This document shows positions 1-10,394 of a stretch of DNA of 64,000 nt, in pieces. This DNA is from Melastoma dodecandrum. Its lineage: Eukaryota; Streptophyta; Magnoliopsida; Myrtales; Melastomataceae. Under the pieces are notes generated by a model that was not told where the DNA came from, ran no database searches, and saw only the letters and a list, made by a program, of their open reading frames with translations. Position numbers and translations under genes: made by a program. Where the stretch lies: NCBI GenBank assembly GCA_029817715.1, contig JARUPY010000397.1:868001-932000 (forward strand), written 5' to 3'. Position 1 is the first letter of the stretch. Every line of letters begins with the position of its first letter.

Positions 1-745
1 TCCAGGAGCTGGTTCATCGAAAGTAACAGTGGTAATAACCTACACAAAATGTAAACAGAGCCGACACCCGACTTACATTTATACTCCTAATCCATCCTCC
101 AAGCAATTCAATCATCATCAAAGCTCCGCAATAAGAGAAGCGCAATGCTTCCCCCTCCAACAGACAAGTTTTCGTAGATTTCCAATTGTTCCAAGGTCTC
201 AGAAGGTGAATTCGTCAGACTCAATAAAGTTATATCCCAAAATGCAACACAACAAACATCGGAGGGGACATCTTTACCGACATTAGAATTGGTGTCGACT
301 TTGACGTCAGCAGTGACGTTCTTGCTTTTAAGCTGAGTGGTGACATCACCGAGAACAAGCTCGCCTTTCTTGGTTCCGCTGGCGGTGAGAGCCTGTTGGT
401 TTCAGGCACACACGAGGAGGAGTACCAGGTTCAATTTCGAATTATCATCAAGATGAGTAACGCGGCATCAATGCCAAATGCATCCAAGCAAAGCCAGCCC
501 TCATTATCAGCTTGTAAAAAAAGGGGAAGAGAAGGGGGCATACGATTCCGGAGTTGGTGTAGGTGGTGAGGGTGAACTTGTGGTCGCTCACATAGTCCTT
601 GTACAACAGATCTGGCAACACCGCCGGAAACCGTTACAGTTAAAAAACAGATTGATTGATAGCGGAGAGAGAGATGAAGATGACAGACTCACCAACCTCT
701 TGCTTTCTTGCCTATGTCGGTGTACAGCCCCGGCCCTTTGACCAT
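1..745 (-). CDS. VDAC: Voltage-dependent anion channel (mitochondrial outer-membrane porin), 5' part
   Basis: Outer-membrane beta-barrel porin that lets metabolites cross the mitochondrial outer membrane. Four exons read on the minus strand: 745-(about 660), 611-544, 392-282 and 39-1; the gene runs off the left edge. The first exon begins MVKGPGLYTDIGKKAR, the classic plant VDAC N-terminus. Exon 2 gives DLLYKDYVSDHKFTLTTY, exon 3 gives GTKKGELVLGDVTTQLKSKN and exon 4 gives TTVTFDEPAPG, all in family order, covering roughly the first 85-90 of about 276 residues. The exons join in phase. The donor after exon 3 is GTCGGT, which is a weak match. The start codon is fixed by the conserved N-terminus. 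Its 5' end faces the WHIRLY gene, with about 550 bp between the two start codons. The isoform cannot be decided from this part. Confidence 0.93.
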
Positions 746-1293
746 CTTCCCTTCCCCTTTCTTGTTTGGATGGAGAGACAAACACAAGAAAGACGGTAGG
801 GTTTACAAATGAATGAACACACAGGACGCTGAAGAGGCCAGAAACGTATTTTAATTGATTCCGGCCGCCCATATCTTACCCGTGCTTTTGTGACGTGTGT
901 AACAACTTGTGCTGGGTCCCGTGATTTTGTTATCTTTTAACTTATAAGTGCATAATTTTGTGTTTGTTTAAATTTTCAAGGCTTGGTAACCGAGTCAAGT
1001 ATAAAGAAGTAATTTCAATTTATTTGTCAGCCTGCACTATTTTTTATGAGCTTATATTTTTAAAAGTAATTATAAAATAACGTATGTGTAGTAGCTATGA
1101 CTTATCCTGATGAAATTCAAAGGAAAAAGGTGTTATAATTGGTACTAAACTAATAAACGTAATTAAACAAGGCTTGAAGAAGTTGAACCAGGGCAGAGAA
1201 GGGCACAGCAACAGCGGGGGGGCCAGGGAAGGGGGGAGGGAAGCAGGGTTTAAAGGCGCGACCTTTTCGATCCGACAGCAGCCCCAACAGACG
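746..1293. promoter_or_regulatory. Shared intergenic region between divergent VDAC and WHIRLY genes
   Basis: About 550 bp separates the two start codons, which point away from each other, so both promoters and both leaders must fit here unless a leader is spliced. The middle (about 900-1150) is AT-rich and the flanks next to each gene are purine/pyrimidine-rich leader-like DNA. I see no clear TATA box for either gene. This is inferred from gene layout only. Confidence 0.5.
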
Positions 1294-3965
1294 ATGAACC
1301 TCCTGCAGTTGAGCCTCTACCTCGCACCTTGCGGGAGCACCACCTCCTTGTCCTTCCCTCGCTCGATTTCCCATCATAAACCAACCTTAAACCCTCCCCG
1401 GTTGGGAAGATGTAGGAAAGCACCCACCTTGAGGTGCAGGCAGTCGGAGTACTACGACCAACAGCAGCAACAGCGCTTCTCCCCCTCGGATGACTCCTCC
1501 TCCTCCCCCTCTCTCGGTGGAGGTAAATCCCCTCAACCCCCGACCCAAGCCGTAATGTCGGTGAATGTTTCTTTTTTTTTTTTCTTGTTTCTTCTGTTTT
1601 ATCTTTGTAGTGTTCGGAAGAGGGAGGATTATTTTCTGTGGGTTGTTTGAAGAATTCTGTTACTGTTGTGAAGGAACAATCTTTGAGATCATGAGAAGTT
1701 GGTTTCTTTTAGCCATGTTGAAGGAAATGTTTTCCTGTCCAATTCGAGTGAAGTTAATCTCAGTTTGGAAAATGTTGTTGCCGTCGAAGGGTGAATCTTT
1801 AAAGTGACCGGGGTCTTACTCTGCTTTTGGCTGACTGCCTTTCTATCAGTTGTTTTGGCTGTTGAAGGAGTATATGTGTATACCCAATTTGGGGAAGTGT
1901 TCTTATGTGTTTGGGAACGAACATTGTTGCTGCTATGGAGGAATTATTTTGGTGGCCACATCATGTTTCTGGAAGAATCTTGTTCAACTGATCAATGGAT
2001 GGCTTGGTTTGATTCCGGGTGATATTTCGCAGGAGTGCCGTCGAGGGTATTTGTGGGTCATTCAATTTATAAAGGAAAGGCGGCCTTGACTGTGGAACCG
2101 AGGGCTCCTGAGTTCATTCCCTTAGATGTATGACCTATTCAATTTTTCCTTTTCTTTGTTCAGTTGCTGGTATTCTTTATAAAGAGGGCAGAATTTGCTG
2201 ACAAAATAGCTTTGTTTTTCCTCCTGTGACGGTCTTTCTTTTTTGCAGTCAGGGGCTTATAAGTTGTCTAAGGAAGGTTTTGTTCTGCTACAATTCGCCC
2301 CTGCTGCTGGCACCCGGGTCTATGATTGGAACAAGAAACAGGTTATTTGTGTTTTTATTTGTATCATGGCAGAAAAATTTATATTGGTTGTGGGTTTTCT
2401 ACTTCTTTGAGAGTTAGAGACTGGTTTAACTGCTGGTATGGTAGAGTTTGATTCTTGGGACTCGTCCAATACTTAAAATTGTACTCGCCTCATCCGGTGC
2501 TCCTTTGCAAGGTACTCGAGGTCAGGAGAACTATAATGCATATGGATGGAGATATCAAAAACTTCATTTCTTTATTGTTGTGAACTTTTTAGTTTACCTA
2601 ACACAGAAAACTTTGGGATTGCGTCATGTCTTCCACTTTTCTAATAGCAATTTCACATTGCTTGGATAGTTAATACATCAACTTTTGGATGATTTACTTC
2701 TTCCATCATTCAAATGATTTGCTGATAGAACTTGATGGCAACATATAGGTTTTCTCATTATCAGTGACGGAAATTGGCACTATCATAGGCCTTGGTACTC
2801 GAGACTCGTGTGAATTTTTCCATGACCCCTTCAAAGGAAGAAGGTATCTTTTCCTCAGTTTGAATCCATTGCTTCATAATAGTTATTGCAGATAATTTTT
2901 GGAATGGTGGCTAGCTGATTTGTAGCTCGGTGCTATTGGAGGTCCAGTGGCCACACCTTGACTGTGCTCAAGGAAGTGAAATAGAATTTGACCTTCACTC
3001 TTATTTTTACCCACACATGTAGCACTTGGGGACAATCCCTTTGTAGACAGTGTTCCAAATCAATCATCATGGTTTTTGAGAATATCCATTGCACTGAAGG
3101 TATACTACACTGTTTAGGCTCGTCATTGCTGCATACAGAAAGGGCCTCAACATTAAATAAGTATGAATCATAATCCAGAGTTGGGCCTAATGTACGGAAA
3201 TGCCTGGAACTGTGGAGCTTGAAAGTCTGTGCATTGGTACGAGTGCTTCTGGTTTAGAATACTTGTTACCATGTTGTCTATCTGTGAACGATGACTCAAC
3301 GAAGTAAAGTTTGCCAGTTTCATCTTTGTCAGATTCCTTTTCTTTGTGTTATTATCATGACAATTTTAAAATGTTTCCGACCCTGAAGATTTTTGTGATG
3401 CCTTTCTAGTGATGAAGGAAAAGTAAGGAAAGTATTGAAGGTCGAGCCTCTCCCCGATGGGTCGGGGCACTTCTTTAACCTCAGTATGTTTCTCCCCTCT
3501 CAAGTTTGATCCAAACACGTGGACCGGCACAACCCATATCATTTCAATTTACCATTGAAGATCTGTTTTCCCGTTCATCTTATCAGCCTTCTTTCGTGTG
3601 ATGCACTGACCCGAGCTGAATGCAGGTGTTCAGAACAAGATGTTGAATTTGGATGAGAGCATCTACATTCCAGTCACAAAAGCGGAATACACAGTCCTCG
3701 TCTCGGCTTTTAATGTAAGTTTCCTCCAACCGGGTTTAGGATTCCATGCACTTAAGAATCTGAAATGATCACTGGTTGGCTCAATAATTAATGAGACTAG
3801 CGTTTACTGACTCCTGTCCATCGGCCACGTCTCGATATGCAGTTCCTCTTGCCATATCTGATCGGATGGCATGCGTTCGCGAGTACAATAAGGCCCGAAG
3901 ATTCTGCTCGCCCTAACAACAATGCTAACCCACGATATGGAGGAGATTATGAATGGAGCAGATGA
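1294..3965 (+). CDS. WHY1: WHIRLY single-stranded DNA-binding protein, plastid type
   Basis: Single-stranded DNA-binding protein that keeps organelle genomes stable and also acts as a nuclear transcription factor. Seven exons: 1294-1522, 2033-2127, 2249-2341, 2749-2843, 3410-3483, 3626-3714, 3843-3965; 798 nt, 265 aa, close to the family length. Residues 1-50 are rich in Ser, Arg and Pro and look like a plastid transit peptide, followed by a Gln/Ser-rich stretch. The Whirly domain starts near residue 82 with the DNA-binding motif KGKAAL at about 90-95. It continues through [56 protein letters not shown] and [19 protein letters not shown]. The protein ends in an acidic/aromatic tail, DYEWSR. 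The start at 1294 fits the transit peptide; an in-frame ATG at 1174 would add 40 unlikely residues. WHY1 rather than WHY2 is chosen because of the plastid-type N-terminus and tail. Confidence 0.95.
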
Positions 3966-4269
3966 TGCCTTCACCTTTAAGAGTAGCAGCTCTTTTCTAT
4001 GTTTTATCTTCTGTTTTGTTACATTTTGTTAGGAGGATCCCCTCTTTTTTGTTCATCGTTGTTGCAACTTTGGTTTTAAAGTAATGGGCATTGGTGATAT
4101 TTCATTTTAGGATGTTATGCTTTTGCTTAGGAGGCTGGCTAAAGGGGGTGGAAGACATAATTCTGAAATTGGTTTATTTTCATAAATGTTTTAAAACTTT
4201 TTAGTATCAGGAGTGCTCTTGTCCGAGTATAGGTTTAACCAAGAAGTAATAGTTTCCGTTTTCTTTCAC

Positions 4270-5297
4270 GGGAATGTCGCCACGTACTTGGAAACCTTGG
4301 GGAAGCTCAGGCCATTCCCGTAACGTTAGTTAAAAAGACAACCTCCGGAGAGCCCAACCAGAGGCTCGATCATGTTTACGTCCTATTGATGGGAACCATT
4401 CATAACAATTTCGGAAGAAAGCTCGATCCAGTTGAGGAAATGTCCCAGTGATATAGCGTGGAAAGACCGAGATCCAGGATTTCATCACTCAGTCTGCAGT
4501 AAGTTCAGGACTGGTTTGATTACTGCAACGATCTCCTCCTCAACCTGCTTGTACTAGAGAGATCAACCAAAACAAGAGAGGATGAAGTCGTAGGAGGGAG
4601 AAGAGCAAGGAAAAAGACGAAGTTTCTGTCCAAACTATCTTCTATTCAACGTTGTTAACCAACCAACAAAATATTTGTTTTACACTCCATCCTAACCTGC
4701 TTTACAATTAAAATTAACCTCGATGCGTCTTGGAGACACCGGGCTTCCTTTCATGTCCTCAACTAAGGTCGTTCGCATCCAGAATGACGAGTTGATCCTT
4801 GAAGCATTCAAGCGCATGAGGGATAACCAAATCGGCGGAACATTCCGGTAGTAACAGGGCAGGGGAAAAAAGATCATAGGTAACATAAGCATCCGAGATA
4901 TCAGGCACTTGTTACTCGAGCCGGAGCTCTTCACCAATTTCAGTTGAAACCCTCGACCCCAGCATTTTAAACTTGGAAAGGGAACGTTAGTGGGATGCAA
5001 TTTTGTACCTTGTAGCAGGCATCTCACCGGGACAGGATTCATGAACGTGGTGCACTCGGAAGGTGGAGCAACTCTGAAAATGATGCCTCGATCACATGCA
5101 AGACCGACACCACCCTCCGAGGTGCGATCCACACACTCGCTTCAATGTCAGTTCATAGTATATATGTCGTGTCAGGGGACGATGAGGTCCTGGGCATCAA
5201 TACCTGGGGAGATGTCACTTCATTTTTCTTGAACGAGCCTTCCGGTTACATCGACGACTTGTCGGGTTTCTCTGTGAAGGAAATGCTCGAACAGTAA
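4270..5297 (+). pseudogene. Decayed CBS-domain gene, SnRK1 gamma/PV42-like
   Basis: Homologues are CBS-domain proteins related to the gamma subunit of SnRK1/SNF1 kinase (PV42 group), which bind nucleotides. Recognisable pieces lie in order on the plus strand. Near 4305-4400 is AIPVTLVKKTTSGEPNQRLD followed by HVYVLLMGTI. At about 4720-4915 is LRLGDTGLPFMSSTKVVRIQ followed by NDELILEAFKRMRDNQIGG and GNISIRDIRHLLLEPELF. At about 5130-5297 is a last CBS half containing HSIYVVSGDDEVLGINTWGD and ending at a stop. The frame breaks near 4838-4865, where IPVVTGQGKK appears only after a shift, and there are stops near 4455, 4850 and 4945. Large pieces between the blocks are unreadable or missing. The gene is clearly non-functional. 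The family assignment is from memory of the CBS repeats; the exact orthologue is uncertain. Confidence 0.7.
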
Positions 5298-7407
5298 TGC
5301 AATTCATGGCTGAGACCCCAGATCCTGACGAAACTCTCGAAGAATATGTTTTCCTCATGAACTACTGATTGTATGGAAAGAAATGCGTTTTGTTTTAGAG
5401 GCTAATCCATGAAAAGTTGGTCAGTTACATCATCTGCTAAGTCGAGTATATATTGGGAGAAATTCCTGTTTAGATAATGTATTTTTAAAACACTAAATGG
5501 TATAAAAGCCTTAAGACGGAATAATGTTTCTGGTTATTATGTGGATGACGTGAATGTAAGGTTAGATATGCTGGTGTTGGTATATACCTGAAAAAAAAAA
5601 GATAATGTCAAACCACGACATTCAGACACACTACGAACGCATGTTAAAGCAGTTGATAGCATAATGAAGATCATTGCGTCTGCGATTCTGGCGAATCAAG
5701 TGGGACCCGGGAGTTCCCCCAAACACTTCACTAGGGCAAAAGGGAGAGATGTCCCTCGTGCTACGAAGACACTTCCACGATTAGCTTATTGAAGTGCCTA
5801 GGAGAACTCCAGGGGCAAGCACTCGATCGAGACTCATATGCACTACTTGATACATTCATAAAACAACCCAAAGCCCCCCTTCCTATTTATATATCTCAGC
5901 AACTTCTCCTCGGCTCTCCGATTTCTTGAGCTGTAACCCCTACCAAGTTCGAACATCGACTGAACCTGGCCTCTACCCTTGGCCAGATGACGAGTCGAGC
6001 CAGAAAAGACAGATTCGGTTTAATTACAAATGGCTGTCAGTTTCTTTGTTCCGTTTCCTTTTTTTCCTCTTTTTCTTTTTGTGAATTTTCTCAAAGCCTT
6101 TGGTATCTATCATCCCCCTGCATTTCTTTTGTTCCTTTCTGGAATAATTCATGCATTTGGAGAGTTGAAAACAGTAGGTCGTGTTTTGGGACGTTGTCCG
6201 TGTGTTGGGGGGGGGGGGGGTTGGGGACTACTAAAGTGGGAGAGATGCTGTTCGTTTTGGAAGGCAGGCTCGAAAGTGACTGAAGAAGGCTCTCAAAGCA
6301 TCCATCGAACAAGAGATATCACAAGATTTTGATTCTTCCCTGTTCACCTCGCCGACATTTATGACCAGGTTCATTCTCTCCTTCGCTAAAGGTCATCGTA
6401 TATGCTCCCGGGAGTTGAAACGAACATGCAAATGGTGTTTATGCAGTAAGTAACTCTGTCTTTGTTAAGGAGTACGAGTTGGCACGACTAACCACTATCC
6501 TAGCCACATATGGAAATTCCGAGGCAATGTTGCAACGCGAGATTATTGCGCTTGCCTCGGTCCTCGACACGCTTGCGGGTCAGCAGCACAGGGATATGAG
6601 TTCGGTCCCTCGATGTCATCCGATCAACCCATCGACTGGAACGTCGAGGAGCTGTAGAAGAGTTAGGGTTTATTCTCCCTTGTTATTTAAATGGGCCTGC
6701 TCGAGATCTCGTTCAAGTATTCAACTCTCATGAAGGAGCCAAAGGCGACTTACAAAAGGTGGAGCATGATCCACAACGGAAGGTTTGGGAAGATTGAGTG
6801 GCTCGTGTGTGCCTTATTCTTCAATATGGCTCCCTAGAAAAAAAAAGTTATTACTTTCTCAAGATAAATTAGACAGAGTCCCACCAACTTTATTTAAAAT
6901 GTAGTCTAAAGCCGAAAAAATGAAAGAGGTTTAAGGAATTTCTAAATTTTCGTATACGAAAAGGTGACGATATTCTCGAAAAGGTTTTTGACTACGTGCA
7001 TTGGACCCGAACTTATGGTAAGCTTCATTCGTACCATTAAAATGATTTGAATGTTTAAAATGAGTTAAATATATATTAAATTAAAAAATTAATTTTATGC
7101 AACCCCTAATTAGAACTAATTACCTGTACAGAGATGCGTTGAAAATGCTCCGATCAAATTTCATATAATTTTAAATTATTTTGATTGTGAAACTTAAACA
7201 TGAATGGGATTGCTAAATAAAAAAATCTAAATAATCTAAAAGTTCAACTTAGAAACTTTAATTTTGAAGGTGACTTTACAGCTTAATTACTTCCATTTAT
7301 TTTAAAACTCAATCCCATATAGGGTGGAGAACTTAATCACAAAAATAATATTTTCCTATCTTGGGAGTCATCTGTCTAAATTCATTAATTGTCCTATAGA
7401 ATCTAAG
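5298..7407. other. Intergenic, repeat debris, no gene recognised
   Basis: Apart from the foldback copy at 5708-5817, I see no coding gene. A short open stretch near 6479-6690 (reading LARLTTILATYGNSEAML) resembles degraded coding DNA but matches nothing I recognise. A run of 14 G lies at 6207-6220. From about 6900 to 7400 the DNA is strongly AT-rich. Confidence 0.5.
5708..5817. repeat. Isolated foldback repeat, same family as the 10.4-11.15 kb array
   Basis: The left arm GGGAGTTCCCCCAAACACTT is mirrored about 70 bp later by an arm whose reverse complement reads GGAGTTCTCCTAGGCACTTC. The same two arms make up the repeats at 10.59, 10.85 and 11.06 kb. This copy is more diverged and has a longer loop. 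Confidence 0.6.
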
Positions 7408-7590
7408 TGTTAGAATATCATACCGGCTCATAAGCCGCGGCCCAACATGCAAGTCCAACGGGATTCCATTCTAAAACCAATTGGCTGTAGATAGAGTAGC
7501 CTCTTAGGCTATATATACTGGGTTGGTGACATTTCTTTATCCGAAGTGCGACTTTGGGTTTGCCCTTATTTGGTGCAACCTTTTCCAACA
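7408..7590 (-). mobile_element. Miniature LTR (TRIM-like), 3' LTR in minus orientation
   Basis: The 183-bp segment reads, on the minus strand, from TGTTGGAAAAGG to GATATTCTAACA, so it has TG...CA ends. Just upstream of it on the minus strand is the purine tract GAGGGGAGG (7591-7599), where a polypurine tract belongs. Beyond that lie about 95 bp of internal DNA and then a degraded primer-binding site at 7685-7696. That layout fits a TRIM or SMART element, which is too small to encode proteins. The other LTR survives only as its last 15-20 bases at 7697. Confidence 0.65.
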
Positions 7591-7739
7591 CCTCCCCTCA
7601 AACCCAAAGGTCGGACCACGAGCCCGTTATAAGGCCGGATCACACAGGTGAGGGGGGGCCAACATCATTACTCGGTTTAGTCGGGTTCTGATAACATGTT
7701 AGAATATCATATTTTCTTATCGCAAATAACATAACCTTT

Positions 7740-8350
7740 CAGACACCCAACATTGGAATTCATGTGCAGAAGACAATCCAATCAAGCACTCGAGACACTT
7801 CTCGCGAATAAAGAGAACAAAACTACTATCACCATCTATTCCATGATATAGCTGCTACCATCCTTGTCAAAGTAGGGAAATGTCGTGTTTCTGCGATGAT
7901 TCACCACCCTCATCAACTTGTAGACTTTCCATGAGTAGTTGGATAAATTTCTTCCTATGTCCACACTTTGGAAGTATATGGCTCGAGTTGTGCATATACT
8001 ACGAGTAGCAGCGGCATTTCTTCCCATGTCCACACATTTGAGCTCGGTCATATACTACGAGTAGCAGCGGTATTTCATTCCCTCTTACCTCACCTGTAAC
8101 CTCCAAACTATCAGAAACCAACACGATGGTACCATTTGGATTATCTCCGGCGAACGACTTTACTTCAGCTGTCGTCTTCTCGCTCACGTTCATTCATGCA
8201 TTTTCTTGCAATATTGGCCAACATATCACCCAAATCTTCCGCATATCTTCAATTCTCGCTTTTGTCGGTGCATCGTTCCACATTCCAAAAGCCATCATAG
8301 TATGCACATATAAATCACTGCTCTTCAACACTTGGTCTACCAATCCATAG
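7740..8350 (-). pseudogene. Broken NYN-domain gene copy 1
   Basis: Minus-strand fragments read GLVDQVLKSSDLYVHTMMAF, then GMWNDAPTKARIEDMRKI, then FAGDNPNGTIVLVSDSLEV and IPLLLVVYDRAQ, in different frames broken by small indels. They lack the N-terminal FWDL block found in the rightmost copy. An alternative frame near 7840-7930 reads the C-terminal piece YFDKDGSSYIME. The coding begins right after the primer-site/internal block, so it is fused to retroelement DNA rather than to a normal promoter. Confidence 0.55.
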
Positions 8351-8434
8351 GCCGGGCCCGGCCAGACCATGAGCCCGTTATAGGCCGGATCACGCGGGCG
8401 GGGGGAGCCCAACATCATTACTCGGTTTAGTCGG

Positions 8435-8446
8435 GCTCTGATACCA
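8435..8446 (-). other. tRNA-iMet primer-binding site next to LTR end
   Basis: The minus strand reads TGGTATCAGAGC immediately after an LTR end (CTAACA). This is the standard initiator-Met primer site of plant LTR retroelements. A 12-base perfect match in the right place is strong evidence that a 5' LTR/internal junction lies here. Confidence 0.75.
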
Positions 8447-8489
8447 TGTTAGAATATCATATTTTTTTATCGCAAATAACATAACTTTT

Positions 8490-9070
8490 CAGGTACCCAA
8501 CATTGAAATTGATGTGCAGAAGACAATCCAATCTAATCCAATCAAGTACTCGAGACACTTCTTGCGAATAAAGAGAATAAAAACTACCATCACCATCGAT
8601 TCCATGATATAACTGCTACCATCCTTGTCAAAGTAGGTAAATGCCGCGTTCCTTCGCGATGCTTCAGCACCCTCATCAACTTGTAGACGTTCCATGAGCA
8701 GTTAGATAAATTTCTTCCCATGTCCATACTTTGGAAGCATATGGCTCGAGTCGTGGTGATATTTAAGCTCGGTTATATACTACGAGTACCAGTGGTATTC
8801 CATATCCTCTTACCTCCCTCACAACTTCCAAACTATTAGAAACCAACACGACGGTACCATTTGGATTATCTCCGGCGAAAGACTTTACTTTTGATGTCGT
8901 TCTCTCGCACACGTTCATTGGTGCATTTTTGCAAATATTGGCCAACATGTCACCACAATCTTCCGCATATCTTCAATTCTCGCTTTTGTCGGCGCATCGT
9001 TCCACATTCCAAAAACCATCATAGTATGCACATAGAAATCACTGCTCTTCAACACTTGGTCTACTAATCC
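8490..9070 (-). pseudogene. Broken NYN-domain gene copy 2
   Basis: Same fragment as copies 1 and 3, on the minus strand: FAGDNPNGTVVLVSNSLEV at about 8825-8890, IPLVLVVYNRA near 8765, and the C-terminal stretch MERLQVDEGAEASRRNAAF followed by YFDKDGSSYIMESMVMVV at 8489-8695. Reading frame changes between blocks show decay. The N-terminal NYN block is missing here too. Confidence 0.55.
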
Positions 9071-9199
9071 ATAGGCCGGACCACGAGCCCGTTACAGGTC
9101 GGACCACGAGCCCGTTACAAGCCAGGACGGATCACGAGCCCGTTATAGGCCAGATCACACGGGCGAGGGGGGCCCAACATCATTACGCGGTTTAGTCGG

Positions 9200-9211
9200 G
9201 CTCTGATACCA
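9200..9211 (-). other. tRNA-iMet primer-binding site, next array unit
   Basis: Same 12-base TGGTATCAGAGC on the minus strand directly after a CTAACA LTR end, one array unit to the right of the site at 8435. The equivalent place in the first unit (7685-7696) reads TGTTATCAGAAC and is mutated. Confidence 0.75.
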
Positions 9212-9439
9212 TGTTAGAATATCATATTTTTTATCGGAAATAACATAACTTTTCAGGTACCCAACATTGGAATTGATGTGCAGAAGACAACCCAGTCTAA
9301 ATCAAGCACTCGAGACACTTCTCACGAATAAAGAGAACAAAAACTACTATCACCATCGATTCCATGATATAACTGCTACCATCCTTGTCAAAGTAGGGAA
9401 ATGCCGTGTTCCTTCAGCGTTGCTTCACCACCCTCATCA

Positions 9440-10040
9440 ACTTGTAGACTTTCCATGAGCAGTTGGATAAATTTCTTCCCACGTCCACACTTTGGAAGCA
9501 TATGGCTCGAGTTGTGGTGAGATTTGAGCTCGGTCATATACTACGAGTAGCAGTGGCATTTCATATCCCCTTACCTCCTTCGCAACCTCCAAACTATCAG
9601 AAACCAACAGGATGGTACCATTTGGATTATCTCCGGCGAAGGACTTTACTTGAGTTGTTGTCCTCTCGCTCACGTTCGTTCGTGTATTTTCTTGCAATAT
9701 TGGCCAACATGTCACCCCAATCTTCTGCATATCTTCAATTCTTGCTTTTGTCGGTGCATCGTTCCTCATTCCAAAAGCCATCGTAGTATGCACATAGAAA
9801 TCACCGCTCTTCAGCACTTGGTCTACCAATCCATAGACGACCGTCTCCATATGGGCTGACAATGAACACTCCCAAATCCCAAAAAATGCCAACATCGTTC
9901 ATGATCTTTGGTATGTTGTAGGGGAATAGAGTTAGTTTCTGGGATGGATGACGAGCGGGAATGGCGGGGCTGGGAATGCTGCCAATGTTGGTGGAGGAGG
10001 AGGAGATGGGGATGGTGTTGGAGCGCGGGGCGTTCTGGGG
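9440..10040 (-). pseudogene. NYN-domain (PIN-like nuclease fold) gene remnant, longest copy
   Basis: The best preserved of three copies. On the minus strand, 9840-9910 reads IPKIMNDVGIFWDL, matching the FWD(I/L)EN opening of NYN domains such as the MARF1/limkain-b1 group. A frameshift follows, then YGLVDQVLKSGDFYVHTTMA, FGMRNDAPTKARIEDMQKI, GVTCWPILQ, FAGDNPNGTILLVSDSLEV and LLLVVYDRAQ. These match the NYN pattern of an aliphatic core strand, an NPxxxxxLVSD strand and a final hydrophobic strand. Another frameshift near 9475 leads into LLMESLQVDEGGEATLKEHG. NYN proteins are RNA-cleaving or RNA-binding. The frameshifts and lack of a clear start make this a pseudogene. The family call rests on pattern memory. 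Confidence 0.55.
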
Positions 10041-10185
10041 ACGTTAAGGGTTTGAGCCGAGAGGAAGGGGTGTGTGATGAGGTTGGCGGGGGTCGGTTAG
10101 GTGTAGGTACTATCGTTTCGAGTAGAAAGGAGGCACCTTTAAGTATTTTATTTGCGATAAAAAAATATGATATTATAACACGATG

Positions 10186-10312
10186 TGTTGGAAAATATTG
10201 CACCAAATAAGGGCAAACCCAAAGTCCCACATCGGATAAAGAAATGTCACCAACCCAGCATATATAGCCTCCCAGGCTACCCCACTTTGGGTTTGCCTTT
10301 ATTTGGTGGCAT
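10186..10312 (+). mobile_element. Inverted partial copy of the miniature LTR
   Basis: From TGTTGGAAAATATTGCACC the sequence follows the LTR at 7408-7590 in opposite orientation, sharing the stretches CAAATAAGGGCAAACCCAAA, GATAAAGAAATGTCACCAAC and ATATATAGCCT. After about 100 bp it breaks off. A short inverted echo (TTTGGGTTTGCCTTTATTTG) follows at about 10285-10305. Together with the left LTR it brackets the NYN array as an inverted pair. Confidence 0.6.
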
Positions 10313-10394
10313 ACAGCGAAACTGTACCTCTCCCCTCTTGCTTACCCTTGCCCTCATCTCGTCAATCATATTCCCGATCGAATACTACACTTAA

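Larger units (their letters stand above)
7600..10180 (-). repeat. Tandem array, unit about 755 bp, mixing NYN-gene pieces and LTR/primer-site junctions
   Basis: The junction TGTTAGAATATCAT starts at 7697, 8447 and 9212, giving spacings of 750 and 765 bp. Each is preceded on the plus strand by a GCTCTGATACCA-type primer-site complement and a G/C-rich block (GAGCCCGTTATAGGCC and similar). Each is followed by the same 600-650 bp of broken NYN coding DNA. The G/C-rich block is itself partly reduplicated at 9070-9150. The left side is bounded by the miniature LTR at 7408-7590. On the right, the motif TATTTGCGATAA plus TATGATATTATAACA appears inverted at 10150-10180. Units differ by point changes and small indels, so the array is not brand new. 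Confidence 0.8.

Noticed and set aside
1174..1293. In-frame upstream ATG that would lengthen the WHIRLY protein by 40 residues
   Set aside because: The extra residues are Gly/Arg-rich with no family match, and the downstream start gives a normal transit peptide and length.
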